Shown here: positions 1 through 12,600 of the stretch, piece after piece
Position numbering within the stretch: position 1 is the stretch's first letter
Layout of the letters: each line of letters opens with the position of its first letter
DNA from: Kondoa malvinella
Lineage: Eukaryota > Basidiomycota > Agaricostilbomycetes > Agaricostilbales > Kondoaceae
NCBI GenBank assembly: GCA_039545315.1
Contig: BCIM01000003.1
Location: 735,799-799,798 of the forward strand
DNA length: 64,000 nucleotides
Reading direction: 5' to 3'
Made by a program: the position numbers and the translations under genes
Notes under the pieces: generated by a model
The model's input: the letters and a program-made list of their open reading frames with translations, nothing else
What the model was told of the DNA's origin: nothing
Database searches by the model: none

Positions 1-2036
1 GTCGAGCTATTGAGACGGATCGAAAAGGGTGAAGATCGAATCAAGTTTCCAGATGAACGATCTCAACCTGGAGAAGTCGCTGAAGTACCTGCTGATCTCA
101 AGAGTCTCATACGAACTTTGTTGAAGCGGAATCCAGCGGAGAGAATGTCGTTTGAGCAGTTCTTCAAGAAGGCGGAAGGTGTAGCTGTTGGAGGTGCAGT
201 AGCGGATATCGTGCGACCTAAAGAAGAGACGAAACCATTAGCGCCCAAGCAACTTCCTCAGATCGTCACTAGAAGATCCTCTTTCGCACCGAAATACGTT
301 ACCGGTTCACCTTCAACTCCACCGTTGCAGCAGCAGGAAAGCACACAGCCAGTCGACATACCGAAGCCATCTACGCTCAATGAAGGTGTCTTCGTAGCGC
401 GAGAGAGGCAGCAGAGTCGACCTCCGACAGTTCAGACGCCAGAGTTAGTAAACGCCTCAAGGTAAGCCCTACTTCTCCATCTGATGGCTTAGGCTCATAG
501 TTCTACAGTCACGAGGGAGAGTCGCCTGCTCGGCCTTCCACACCTCAGTCTGCGCCTCAATTTAACCGGACGGCAGCTACAGCTGATGACGACTCTGTCC
601 TTGGTACTGAATATGTTGTCGTTGAGAAGCGGGCCGTAGAAGTGAATGCACTTGCAGACGGTACGTCGCATTGATTCGTCTCTTTCTCAAACGCTGACAA
701 TGACTATTGGAAACAGAGCTTGCAAACAACCAACGGCCATCTGTTATTGCTCGACGATCATCTCGAGGCTTTTTATCTCGGCCACTGGGGACACTGCAAG
801 GTTCACCTCCTGTAGAATCGACCAGTCCAGCGCCCCTGACTTCCACATCCTCGCCTTATCCACCTTATACACTAGCGAGCGATGAGCTGTCAAGTACACC
901 ACCTTTCGCTTTATCGGCTCAACGATCAGCTACAATCAGCCAGTCACCTCGCACGCGGCCGTCGATCATACCCTATAGCTCATCTCCGCGAAGTAACAGC
1001 TATAACCTTGGCGGTCTGATGCCTGCGAAACCAGGTCACGCCATAGTCAAAGCGATAAATCTAGCAAGCCTTAAGCTATTTGGCAATCCAGCAGATGGTA
1101 TCTTGCTCAGACGACCTTCAGCAAAGCGGAAAGGCATACCTCGATTCGACCGCGTAGCAGACCCGGCCGAACTTTCGCTTGTAGCAGAATTAGAAGATCT
1201 CGGTCAGAAGGCTTCTGTCATCTTTGACTTTGCAGACAGTAAAATACTGCAGATGCTTCCGCCTACACCTCAAAGCGGTAACATATCGCCTTCAACAGCA
1301 AATCAACCGAGTCCTTTCAACCCAAGTCCTTCGATGCGGCGCACGTCTTCCTCGTCTTCGGAGAGGCCAGTGGGATTGAAGCAAGACGTCATGGCTGCAG
1401 AAGCTTTGCTGCTGTATATACGCGCTTTAGCATTCCTGCAGCGTGGAATTGAGAAGGCTCGGGCATTTTGGGACAGCAGATCAGCCGCAGGCTACGAAAG
1501 CACATCAGCTGAATTCAATGAAGGCAAGTCTGTTGCTATGGTGCTACCACAGGAACTGACTGTGTGCACGTAATACAGCTGTACAATGGCTCCGTCTGCG
1601 CTTCAACGAATGCTACGACAAGGCAGAATTCTCCAAAGCGCGAACGCAGGACGAGATACCTGATTCTGCAGTCTTTACCGAGAAGCTTATCTTTGATCGA
1701 GCATTGGAAGTGGTAAGCATTTCCACTCTTGCCGCTCGGACTCCGGCTGATTATCAACTTCAGTCTCGCGCTGCCGCCGTCAATGAGCTCATGGGCGACA
1801 ATACCGCTGACTGTGAAACGGCTTACGAGACTGCCCTCTACATGCTATATGGCATTGTCGACGAGAGCATGTCAGACAGCGCTTCGGTCAAGGAGGAAGA
1901 TCGCACTACTGTCAATAAATGTAAGTTATCGATCGCTCTTGGGCAATCACGTCTGATCAATATGCCCTCAGTTATCACATCAATCCAAGGTCGTCTCTCT
2001 GCTCTCCGCAAAAAGGCTGGCGTGCAGCAGTCTTGA
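1..2036 (+). CDS. ATG1: Autophagy serine/threonine kinase Atg1 (ULK1 type), 3' part
   Basis: Initiates autophagy as the catalytic subunit of the Atg1-Atg13 complex. The 5' end, with most of the kinase domain, lies outside the window. The first exon holds the last kinase helix ([20 protein letters not shown]). A serine/proline-rich linker follows. It contains the conserved Atg1 stretch [18 protein letters not shown], which is rebuilt across the intron at 661-716. The C-terminal helical domain that in this family binds Atg13 is present ([16 protein letters not shown], then [15 protein letters not shown], then [11 protein letters not shown]). Introns read at about 462-508, 661-716, 1524-1576, 1711-1761 and 1920-1970. 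The third only keeps frame if its donor is GC (GCAAGT) rather than GT. The protein ends with QQS and stop at 2034-2036. Family identity is firm. Confidence 0.9.
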
Positions 2037-2274
2037 GCGTTTGTGTATATCATCCAGGGTTTTCAGTTCTTCTCCACTCAGCATTCTATTCGCATTGTAT
2101 AATTTGGGTCTTGACGTTTGTAACATAGTTTAGAAAGCATTCTCTAGGCATAGCATTCCTATATCTAGGCTCGTCTCATTTTATACAAAGAGGGTCCGGC
2201 ACTCTTAGACGTTGCTCAGCAACACCTTGATCCCATGGCAGCCTATCAATGAGCTCTGCGCTTGTGCATCATCT

Positions 2275-4015
2275 TCATGCGTCGCATCGCATTGCATTGA
2301 GTATTGATAGCATCGCACTGTTGTAACGAGTCAGGTGTATACGCGGACCTTCAGGCATCAAGCGCACCGATACGAAGTCTTTAGATCCGCCTCCTGGGGC
2401 TTGGTTGATCTCGTTCTTGCAGTCGTTCTGCGAATGATATCAGTACTGAGAGCAGGACGTATGGGGAAGCTTACCATGTCTTTCATACAAGCAGAGTAGT
2501 TGGTGTATTGACCAGGCGTAGAAGGCGCGACAGGTGCAGGGGCTCTGTGGAGGGTCAACATTTAGCGATGCCAACGATTCGAGAACCTGCTTACTCGGCA
2601 TCTGGCTGTTGGGGCATAGGAGACTCGACAGCGGGAATCGTAGCCTGCTCAGTTGTCTCGAAGACGGGTGGGACGAGGACAGACGAAGATGAAGGGCGAG
2701 TAGATGAGCTTGACTGAGGGCGTACAGAAGTATTAGGCTTTGGAGCGACCTGTGTAGTCGGCTCGGCTGCTGGGACACTGGCGCCAGATGATTCCTCGAC
2801 TGGTTCTTCTCCTTCTTGTTCACCAACAGGAGCATCTTCGATTGGAGTTGTCTCGTCAATCGGAGTCTCTTCCTCAACAGGCTGCTCTTCAGCTGGGACT
2901 TCTTCGACCGGAATCTCTGCGACAGGCTCTTCTGGCTCGGTCGGAGTGGCTGGTGCAGATGCAGAACTAGACGTGACGAAATCGGCGCAAGCCTGAAGCC
3001 CACTTTCAGTACGAACGGGTAAGAAGCAAATCAGAACCTCACCTCGTAGGTCTGATCTACAGCCGGACTCGACCAGAACCATTCTTTGCCTCTGGTCAGA
3101 ACCTTTTCCCGTGGTGCCGTCAGAGGTGGAACTTACGGAGAACACAATTGCCAGCCTCTGCACAGACATCCATCCCGTCAGTCGGCAGAGTGACATCGAA
3201 GCTGCTCTGTCCTGGAACAGGACCAGTAGCGGAGCTTTACAAGCGTGTGATGAGCGAACCAAAGGTGCAATCGAAGTGGTTCCAAACTTACGATGCGTAG
3301 GTTGGGTTCGCCCATTGGCTGCAATCAGATCATCAGACGAACATCCTCGGCCTCGGGAATAAACGATCAGCTTACATCATTGGCTCTCCGATGATGCTGT
3401 CAGTCGCAGTATTGACGACAGAGACATTCGCATCTAGCGGAATTTGAGCATACACAATGTGACGAGGGACACTAACTCACATCCATCATGAGGAGCTCGA
3501 ATCTCCACCTGCATGCTCAAGGTCTGGCCAGGAGCACTGTTCAAGGTCAGGCGCTGCAGTTGACGGGTTGCAAAGGGCTTACAAAGTGTTAACATTTTCG
3601 ACGTTGTCTTCATATCTCAAGCCTTTGCATTGCTGAGCGATCGCAAGTACAGACATGAGCAGACCTCTCCGGATAAGTTCGTGAACTTACCCAGATCTTG
3701 CAATCAGCGGTAAATTGAGATGCGCCTTGTTGAATCAAGCCTTGGATGTTGCCGGCGGGATCGGAATTCTATGAGAATAGCGCTTTAGCAAGCGATATGG
3801 CTGCATAGAGCTGATTTTACCTCAGTGTTGAAAGCTGTGCCACCGCAAGCCTTTTCGTACTCCGGGCCAGGAGTTCGCGCTACATTGCTATCAAGAAAAG
3901 CATTTGAGCCGGTGGAAAAACACATACATTTAGGCTCGACCATGACGCCATGAGCGAGAGCAGAGTTGGCGCTCAAAAGAGCAATGAGGGCAGACATAGA
4001 AATTGAGGATAGCAT
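2275..4015 (-). CDS. Secreted LPMO-like protein (Chitin_bind_3 fold) with acidic Pro/Glu-rich tail
   Basis: A signal peptide (MLSSISMSALIALLSANSALA) is followed directly by HGVMVEPKSRTPGPEYEKAC. This puts a histidine at the mature N-terminus, as copper-dependent lytic polysaccharide monooxygenases require. Later exons give GNIQGLIQQGASQF, DCKIW, a second histidine in VEIRAPHDG and ANVSVVNTATDSIIGEP, all typical of the fungal chitin-binding type-4/LPMO fold. After the catalytic-type domain comes a long region rich in Glu, Pro and Val (rev. 3000-2700), then Ser/Pro-rich sequence, then a small C-terminal piece with cysteines (NYSACMKDM, NDCKNEINQ) ending at 2275. About seven short introns. The start at 4015 was chosen because it opens the signal peptide; an in-frame ATG lies at 3997. 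Substrate (chitin, cellulose or own cell wall) cannot be read from sequence. Confidence 0.78.
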
Positions 4016-4396
4016 GCTGTTGAATATAAGGAGCGGCCTGCGCTGTGAGATCAAAGAGAGAATATAGAAGAGATGGTGTAGAAGAAGACAACCCGTACAA
4101 CTTGTGACGGAAATATAACAGCTTCGATTCATTTAGGTTGATAGAAGTTTCAGATTCTTCCCTCGGATAGAAGATTGCATGACCGAACGTCTGCTCGATG
4201 ATCGTCATGGGACAAAAGACCGTTGCTATGGCAAGAGGCAGAGTGTAGGTACAAGCACTGGCAAGATCAAGAGAGCAGGAGCTAGAGGGAACAGAAGGAA
4301 AGATAGACGAAGACAAAGCAGTCTCAAAGTTCCAAACCATGTTTCCTAGTACACTACATTGAACGAATCTATAACGAATGGCAGGACCACATACAT
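4016..4396. other. Intergenic between LPMO-like start and ARG2 stop
   Basis: 381 bases without a supported gene. It should hold the promoter and 5' leader of the LPMO-like gene and the 3' untranslated end of ARG2. Short reading frames here are low-complexity and show no family features. Confidence 0.5.
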
Positions 4397-6257
4397 CTAC
4401 TTCCAACAGCTCTTGATAGCGCCAACCACTTCATTCCAATGCCCGAACCGTCCAGTCTCATCCTTTGAGATGAATGGCACCTTGCCTTCCGACGACTTCT
4501 GATACTGCTCCAGCCTCTCTTCCGCATCACACCAGAACAGCATGCCTGGAGTTCCACCTTTGCCCATCTCATCCAGCTTGATAAACCCATTGCTTCGCTC
4601 AAAGTACCACTTGTTGACTGGATTGTCTGCTCGACTTCGCCAGACCAAATCGACCCCTTTGCCCCGGCCCTCTAGACCACCGTTATTGTTCAGAGCATCC
4701 AATAGGCCGAGACCGAAAGATTCGTCACGCAATGCGCCCCACATGAAGTCGACCGTTCCATCCCCTTGTAGCGAAGGTAGCACAGCAAACTTGTCCAAGT
4801 ACGGAACTTCTCCGTCTCTTCCTTCTTTGGTGACAATAGCGACTGCAGCACAATCACCAGCGACGATGAGGAAGTCGAGATGCTTTCTCAAACGGTCGAA
4901 GTAGGCTTCTTGATTGAGCGTCTTGCCAAAGGAGCTTTCAAGTAGGCGAGTCAAGGCTGGAAGATTGATGTCGTCTATCGAGCGGTGGACCTTGATGGGC
5001 AAACCGAGACGAATAATAGTAGGTGTATGCTCTAGCTTAACATGAGAGGGAAGAGCCGAGACGTGTAGTGAAGGTGAATGAGCTGGTCTGTTGGTGACCA
5101 GATTCGCTATGAGAGCTCGAGGTGATCGATGTGAGACGACGACAGCTGAAGCAGTTCGAGGTAGAACGGTCAGACAGTCGCGAATTAGCTTGAGGTTGGC
5201 CAGAGCGGTAGGATGGGTGTCTTGCCATTCGTATGTCGCATGGATAAAGTCGTACTCTGACTCGAGATTGATGCTAAGATGTGGTGTTCCGCCCCGAGCG
5301 TGCGAGGGTATGCCGCCTTCTCTGTTGATGACCATGATCCGCACCGGAGTGAGGTCTTCTGAGCTGCCGAATGTTGAGGATGATTCTTCAGCCAGAGCAG
5401 CCGCGAGACCAGGCATCATTTCGTTCGGCGAGACGCAGGTGGACTTGTTCTGACCTTGTAGAATGAAAGGAGGAAGTACTGGGATCTCTCCGCGTTGGAT
5501 GGCGGATCGCAAGCTGGACAAGTTGTCTAGCACAAAGCGACCGGACGCAGGATCTTTGCGAAGGATTGGATCCAATATTGGCCTTGCTGCTCCGCCTTGC
5601 TCTTCTAAAGCCTCTGACATGCGCATGACCTGTTCTATAATCCGTGTGCGGGCATTTGCCTCTGTCGGATTCCAACCCTCCAAGTCCGCAACGATTATCG
5701 CTACCAGTCCAAGCCTACGCAAGTAGACCATGCCATTGCACACACTTTGTAGCTGCCTATCTGTGAAGGGTCCTTGTATTTTGATCAGGCCGGTATGCTG
5801 TAATATCGGATTGAGAATTGATTCGGCGACTGTACTTTCGGGCGAATGCAGCGAGATTTGGTCCTTCAATTCCGCTGGCAGAAGAGAGGTAGCAGATGAG
5901 GTAGCTTCTGACGGAACGCTGGTTACGGAACTCTGCTGCGCTTCGCTGTTACGATGAACTGCTGTTGAGTCATGTTTGGCTTGAGGCGCTGCAGGAGGGG
6001 CGAATGCTTTGAGATAGAAGCGAGAATCTCTTGCAGACGGCTGAGCTTCCAGAACGGATAATATGAAGTCCTTTGAAGAGTACATCAGCCTTCAATGTGT
6101 TTGCATGAATGCCCAGACTAACACGCTGGGAATCCCTCAACGCCTTGCGATAAGAGCTCTCAGCCGAGCGCTGGTGCGGTGCCAAGGTTGACAAGCTTGT
6201 GTGGCAGCCGCTGCCTGCTCGAGCAGCTTGCAATGGGCGGCAGCATGTCTTGAGCAT
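4397..6257 (-). CDS. ARG2: Mitochondrial N-acetylglutamate synthase (amino-acid acetyltransferase)
   Basis: Transfers acetyl from acetyl-CoA to glutamate, the first step of arginine (ornithine) synthesis, in mitochondria. Two exons: 6257-6123 (mitochondrial presequence starting MLKTCCRPLQAARAGSG) and 6070-4397. The intron 6122-6071 was chosen because it restores the conserved join RDSQR/DFILSVLEAQPSARD. An amino-acid-kinase-like region (ILQHTGLIKIQGPFTDRQLQ) precedes the C-terminal GNAT acetyltransferase domain, seen as DFLIVAGDCAAVAIV, YLDKFAVLPSLQGDGTVDFM, LVWRSRADNPVNKWYFERSN and GMLFWCD. About 600 residues, normal for fungal Arg2. Its start faces away from the LPMO-like gene and lies 160 bases from the AP-3 beta stop. 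Confidence 0.93.
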
Positions 6258-6417
6258 TTATTTTGGTGTAGCTTGACTCGAGCTTGATGAAGGTATATCG
6301 ATGCTATCGCAAGGAGAATACAAAGCAGACTAGCATCGTAAGACAGCACAGCTTGTCAGAAGGTCGAAGTATACTCGGGTCTAAGATCAGTTCGGACGTT
6401 CGAGAAGACCCTCGTCG

Positions 6418-9199
6418 TTACGTCGGTCTATTCAGCGGCCTCTTTTGCTCTTCCTCCGAGCTCTCTTCCTCGCTTGACTCTGTCTCTTCCTCGCTGGATG
6501 TCTCCTCTTCCTCTTCTGACTCTTCGTCCTCGCTTTCGCTTGCTAGGAAGTCGTTGAGATTACGTGAACCCGCTTTCTGACGTTGTTGACCTTGTACTGA
6601 AGCAGATGAGCCGCCTTGGGTAAGTACGACTGGCGAGGAAGAGCGCGACGTCTTTTTGGCGTGTGACCCAAAGCTGCGGGCAGTATTGAGCTTGCTATTC
6701 GAGACGCTCGGGGAGACTGAACGACTGGTATCGTCAGACTGCTCATTGTCATCAGTATCATAGCATATTATAGCCAATTTGGACTGACCGAGGCCTGACG
6801 CAGCGAAGGATCTGATCTTTGTTGTGTCCAAGGTGGCAGAAGCGTCGAGCCGTGGAGTTGATGCCCTATTGCAAGAGATAAAGAGCCAAATTGGTTCGTA
6901 TCTAGTGCTATGGCGGAATGAGCAATGATTGTATGAAGCAAGCATATCGTACATACATTGCTGTAAGCTATCGCTAGCTGATCCTCTTGACTCAAGCAAA
7001 AGCGCCTTGACTTGCTGTACTGTGAAAAGCTTTCTCTCCTCTTGATTCGGCGTGTCTGCTTCGACCTCTTCTCCCTTATTGAAGCTGTCCACATCTGCGA
7101 CATGCCCTGTTTCTGCGCCGATACCAGCTGAAGATAGAAGGCCTTTAAGAAATCGAGCGCGATCACGGACAGCATATTCCAGGTCATAGCGAGCCAGAGT
7201 AAGGATGTATTGAAAGAGAAGGGTCAGAACGCGTATGTGAGAAGCATTGGCAGAGTGATAGCTTTGCGTGAGAAGTTTGGCAGACAGGTTGACGATTTCC
7301 ATCTTGGCAGGCAGTTCCTGCACAACTGATCAGCCTATCTCAAGGGAGGTAGAACTGCCATACCTCTTCTGCAAATCCTTTTGCAGCGATTCGAAGCACA
7401 TCAGGGCCAAAGCTATCCAGAGCGCCTTCTTCCGCATACTGTCCAACAAGGTGATATATTGACGCTCGGGACAAAGTCGAAGCAATACTGCCGTTCTGCA
7501 GTAGACCGACAAGTTGGGCGATGACTTGCGTTCTCGATCGACCAGGGTGAGAGTTGGGTGACATTTGTTCCAATAGAGCACCGATAACGAGGACAGTCTG
7601 CGACACTGAGCTGACTGTAGGGTAATCTGCATCAGTGCAATCCAGCAAATCGATTAGAGTGACGGACTTTTGGGGCTCCTCAGAAGTTCCAGCAGCATGC
7701 GCCAACAGTCGTCCGTCGCGCTGGGCAGCCTCAAAGCGCAGATCGCTATCGCTTTGATAGTCTCGGCAACCGTAGTCTCGTCTGGATCACGAAGATAAGT
7801 CTGCAAAGCGAATGAGAAAATCCTCGTAAACATAAAAGGTAGGCGCTCACCTGGAGCTCGTTCAATAGATCTCCCACATTCTCTTGTTTGGCAAGGCGGA
7901 CCATGCATTGAAGTTTCAGCTTCTTCACAGCAGACGTGTCATCCGCATGCAGGTAGAATTCGGTTAGGTGTGCAGACAGAAGGTCCTGTACAGATATGCT
8001 GGTCAGCCGAGTCAAAGTGAGCGATAACTTTGCTTTACAGGGTAAGATTGGGCAATCACGCAAGTGTCGATAAGGACGATCTGCTGCAGCTCGGGACCGG
8101 TGTGAAGTAAGCGGAGTATAGGACGAGTCATTTTCGAATATTGAGTGGAAGGCGCCAAATTGAAGATGAGTCTGATTACAGACATTGTGACCTGCCCACT
8201 TTCTCAACTTTGGAATCCCGAATAAAAGCAGACGACCAACAGCAGGATTGCGACTTTGCAAAAGAGGCTCTGCGCATCTGAGCAGCAGTTCTAGATCTGC
8301 GTCGACGGTCGGTAGCTCGCCTTGCTCTGATCTGGCACGATTGGGATCAAGGAAGTTTTGGCGGCCATAACGTGCTAGGACATTGAGCAGTGATACTTGT
8401 CCCCATTCGTCTGCGTCGAGTAAGGAGCGACATAGGGTGCGATAGTGGGCGTGCAGCAGGTCTAATCGATCTGGACACATATCGCTCCAAGCTGCTGCTG
8501 CCGAACCAAGTACAAGGGCAGAGCGGTCTGCAAGTAGCGTATTCAAGATGTCGAGCAGCGATCCCAAATGAGCAGAGTCCATCCTTTCGAGTCGTAATCA
8601 GACTGGAGCGGATGCATGATGCTACGACAGCCTCACTGGTAGACCTGATATAGGCAGTTGGCAACCATTTTCCGTACATGCCAATTCCCATCTCTTGATG
8701 ACCGCTTCAAGCTGATCACAACCAAGCCAGCAATGCTTTCCAAATTCATTCCAGTCAACACTCGAAGAGCCATAGCCCGAATAGCAGGATTTGAGTCGTT
8801 CAGATCCTTCTGATACATGTTGACTGCCATCAAAGCAAGGTCGGGCTCAGATTGAGCTTGTCGCAAGATGTATACCGAGACCAATGATCGCACGGTGAGA
8901 GAGCCCGAGGACAGGCAATTGGTGACAAGCGGAAAGTAATGCGAAACAGGGCGGTTCTTGGCCATTAGAGCCAATATGCGATGCAGTCCTTCTTCGCGTT
9001 CCTTGTCCCTGCTCGATTCTAACAGCCTGCGAGTCTGCTTTTGAGCATCATCGCTGCCTAAAGTGCTGTTCTCGAGATATTTGCCTGCTCCAGTTCCGGC
9101 ATTCGTAAGAGACTCGAAGCCTGAGTTGAGCCCTAGATCGCGCAGGCCTTCAGACAGGTTCTCGTTGAGACGCTGGCCAATCTTGTTTAGGACAGACAT
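6418..9199 (-). CDS. APL6: AP-3 adaptor complex beta subunit
   Basis: Large subunit of the AP-3 coat that carries cargo from Golgi/endosome to the vacuole. The N-terminal exon (9199-8633) begins MSVLNKIGQRLNENLSEGLR and contains the adaptin trunk signature (RLLESSRDKEREEGLHRILA, SLVSVYILRQAQSEPDLALM, GNWHVRKMVANCLYQ). Further armadillo-like helices follow in exons down to 7330 (SLLDILNTLLADRSALVLGS, WGQVSLLNVLARYGRQNFLD). The protein ends in an acidic Ser/Glu hinge (SEDEESEEEEETSSEEET) and then stops (RPLNRPT), so the C-terminal ear domain of animal beta3 is absent. Roughly seven or eight introns, about 800 residues. The AP-3 assignment over AP-1/AP-2 rests on the N-terminus and the acidic hinge. 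Confidence 0.88.
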
Positions 9200-9615
9200 G
9201 ACGGCTCGCGAGATATTTGTCGCTCAGCGCTCAGCGGTGATTTTGCTGCGGTTGGGCTATATAGCTGTGCAGCTTGTCCTCTTGCTCTTTGCTTTGAAGG
9301 GCTGGCGGTGCAAGAGATAGAGGAAATAGGCTCCGAAGCGAGGTCAACCAGCGACTGCCATGAAGCTATACTCCTTGAACTCTGTCAGCCATAACAGAGA
9401 GCAGCTGCCACTCCAGACAGTATATCCACAGATCGTCTCTGATACTAGTCTAGCCATACCGGTCTCTTTGCCTTGCGTATGTAAGCTGTAGTTTTATTGC
9501 GCTACGGCACATGGCATGTGTCTGTGCGCCGTGCCAGTGCCCTTCTCTCTCACTGGTCTCCTCTTGCTCTCCTACTGCCCACAGCGGTGATTGAACACAC
9601 ATTGCGACGGGCAAG
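9200..9615. promoter_or_regulatory. Divergent promoter region, AP-3 beta / RdRP
   Basis: 416 bases between two divergent start codons. It must supply 5' leaders and promoters for both genes. No TATA box or recognised operator could be singled out, and no supported coding sequence lies inside. Confidence 0.5.
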
Positions 9616-12600
9616 ATGGACATCTTCGTTCGCAATGTGCCGTATTCAGTGACTCCTGATAGGCTGTCAGACTTTCTTTCCCGTTATATACATTCGCATA
9701 CTATGCGGCTGCATGAGCGCTCAGGAATGCCGACCAATTTCCATGTTACTCTGTTCCGCAATCAGCATCTCCCGGGAGCTCACAAAGGAATGGGCGCTCT
9801 CACGATAGCTAATGCAGCTGTAGCAACGGCGTTTCTCGAAGGATACAGCAATGGTCTTCCATTCGAAGGACGGCTCATTGGCTTTTCGCCTGGAAAGAGG
9901 TCTCCGGATGCTGGCTTGCTGCACGAACTCCGTACGACAAGTTTCGAAACAGCTACAGCTCGCAAGGAAAGGTTGGCAAAGCAAGAGCGCTTAGCTATCA
10001 GCGTGCAATTTGCGCAGCTCAACTTTGGTCTGTTATGTCGGGAAGAGACTTTCTCGCCTGAATTCGATTGCGGTAGCGGGAAAGCTCACTTTCAGGAAGA
10101 GGGTGGCTTCGTCGAGCTTACATTGGGTCAAAGGAGCGTTCGAATTCGGACGAAAAGCATTCAGTATGGCGTCTACGACGGCTTGCGTCTTCTGATCGTT
10201 CTGGATCAAGCACCTATTCTAGAAGATGCTATCTCGACTCCAAGCTCCGAATCTACGCCTCTCTCTTTGGATTCCAGCATTCTCGCCGCCATGCAGACCC
10301 AATCGCTCCAGCAAAAGGCTGCCAACCGAGTCCGCGTTGGTGGCTTCGACGACAAGCACAAAGCTCTGTCGCCTGTGATCTCGAAAGCATTGTTAATCAC
10401 CTTTCTGACTCTCCCAATGTTGGATCGCTTCACTTTCGGCAGCGAAGAAGTTGGCGCTCGCAAATTTCACAAGTACAGCTTCCGCATTGCCAAGACGTCA
10501 AGTCTACACAGTACACACTTTGAAGAGATCTTACGCTGGCTGGAAAAGCACAAAGAATCGATCAAGCTGACCTATTCGATTGAGGCTCTTATGCTGAGCG
10601 GACGAATTCTCATCAAAGAGCTGGTGGATCTCCTAAATCTGATCGATTCTCGCATTGGTACTTCTGGCTACGACCTTGTCTGCAAAGCTCTGCGTAATCT
10701 GACTGAGCAGCTACTTCCACCCAGCGTCGGCGACCGCTACGCATCAGGCAAGGTTCACCTCAAAGAGGTCTTTAACCTCTGCAGCGCTAGCGAAGACCGG
10801 CGAAAGCCTCTTCAGCGCAAGCAAGACAATTTCACTTTTCTGGCTCGTCATCTGATCGTCACTCCCTGTGCGCAATACTTGGAAGGTCCTTTCGCGGAAC
10901 AATCAAACCTCATTCTGCGTCGATACGCCGAATATCAAGATCACTTTCTGCGCGTCTCTTTTCTGGAAGAAGACAGGCTCAATCATCGAGCCTCAAGAGA
11001 CCGGGACCTTGACAATACTCTGTTCATTAAGCAGTGTGTGGGCGATCGCATGAAGGCCGGTTTCCGGATCGGCCCTTTTCACTTTGATTTCTTGGGATAC
11101 ACCATGAGTGCATTGGGTGGTCTGTCTTCGCCCTTTCATCTTGTATCAGTACTCAATTCGCGGCCATGTAGATCACACTTGCTATTTCGTCTCACCCTTT
11201 TTCGACAAGCGAGAAGGCCTGGTCACCGCTCAGCGGATACGTGACGAGTCTGGCGATTACAAGACAGTGCTCGACTGTCCAGCTCGTTACGGTGCTCGAC
11301 TATCGCAGCATTTCACTACGACCACATCGACTCAGATCACACTACGAGATAAAGAGGTCGTCCGCCTACCGGACATCGAGTCGAACGGTTCTTGCTTCAC
11401 CGACGGAGCAGGAGCTATGAGTCCTGAGCTATTTCAGCGTGTCGGAGATGTATTGGCTACAAGGCAGTCAAGTCGTTCTAAGAGAAGGCTTTTCCGAAAT
11501 GTGCAGACTGCTCAAGTCAGGATCGGCGGTGCGAGTGAGCTGTCTGTACATCTGCGCTGCCTGCGAATTGCTCTGACTTGCCAACAGAGGGGATGCTTGT
11601 CTTGGACTCCAATCTGAGCGGCTCGATCATATGCTTGCGGCCTAGCATGGAGAAGTTTATGGCCAACGTTAGTACGTGATCTGCCTTTCGCCTTTTCTGC
11701 GCTGGAACCTTGACATGCGTACAGTGAGTTTGGAGATTGCCGGCACCTTCACGCGTCCTCTTCCTTTCTTCTTCTATCGCAGCCTTATCGGAATTCTGAG
11801 CGATGGAGGAGTCGAAGATCGCGTCTTTTTGGAGCTACAAGCAGACGCAATCCGAAACGCTAACCGATCCAAACACTCGATCAAGCAAGCGGTACCTTTC
11901 CTCGAAACCAATGGACTTGGTGTCTCATTCCGTCTGCCATCTCTCCTGTTGAATCTTCGAAGACTGCTCCATCTGGACATCGGCGATGTCGATGAAGCGA
12001 TAGAAGACGAATTCTTGGATCGATGTCTAGAGTTCGGCATTACCAACGTTCTGCGCACCTTGAAGCACAAAGCAAGAATCCTGGTTCCAGGCGCATATAC
12101 GCTCGTTGGTGTGCCCGATCCGTATGACTTCATTCCGGTTGGCTATATCTATGCTCGAATCGAACGTCAAGGGGAAATTCCAGTGGTACTAGCCGGTCCG
12201 ATAGCGATATCACGATCACCAAGCGAGCATCCAGTAAGCTGTCGACCACTTTTATCTTGCGTTACCTGACGTTGGCAGGGTATGCTATATCTGCTCCCAA
12301 GCTACAGGATCTGATCGCCGGCAGGCGATGTGCAAATGTGCACTGGCCTATCTGATGTAGAGCTTCTGACCACTAGAGGCTTGGTCTATCCTCCGAACTG
12401 TGTAGTTTTCTCTACCAGAGGTAAAACTTTCGTTGATAAAGGACCATGCAAACACTGATACCATCCAGGCGATCCATCTTTGCCTTCCTGTCTGGGCGGT
12501 GGGGATCTCGAGTGAGTGCTTTTATCAGCTACTGAAGACTTTCATTCAATATGTTCTATAGCGGCGACCTTTACAATCTCATCATGGACAAGCGGCTCCA

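Noticed and set aside
2440..3003. Long minus-strand frame rich in Leu/Ser/Arg inside the LPMO-like gene
   Set aside because: It is the out-of-frame reading of the acidic repeat tail. The overlapping Glu/Pro-rich frame fits the spliced secreted protein.
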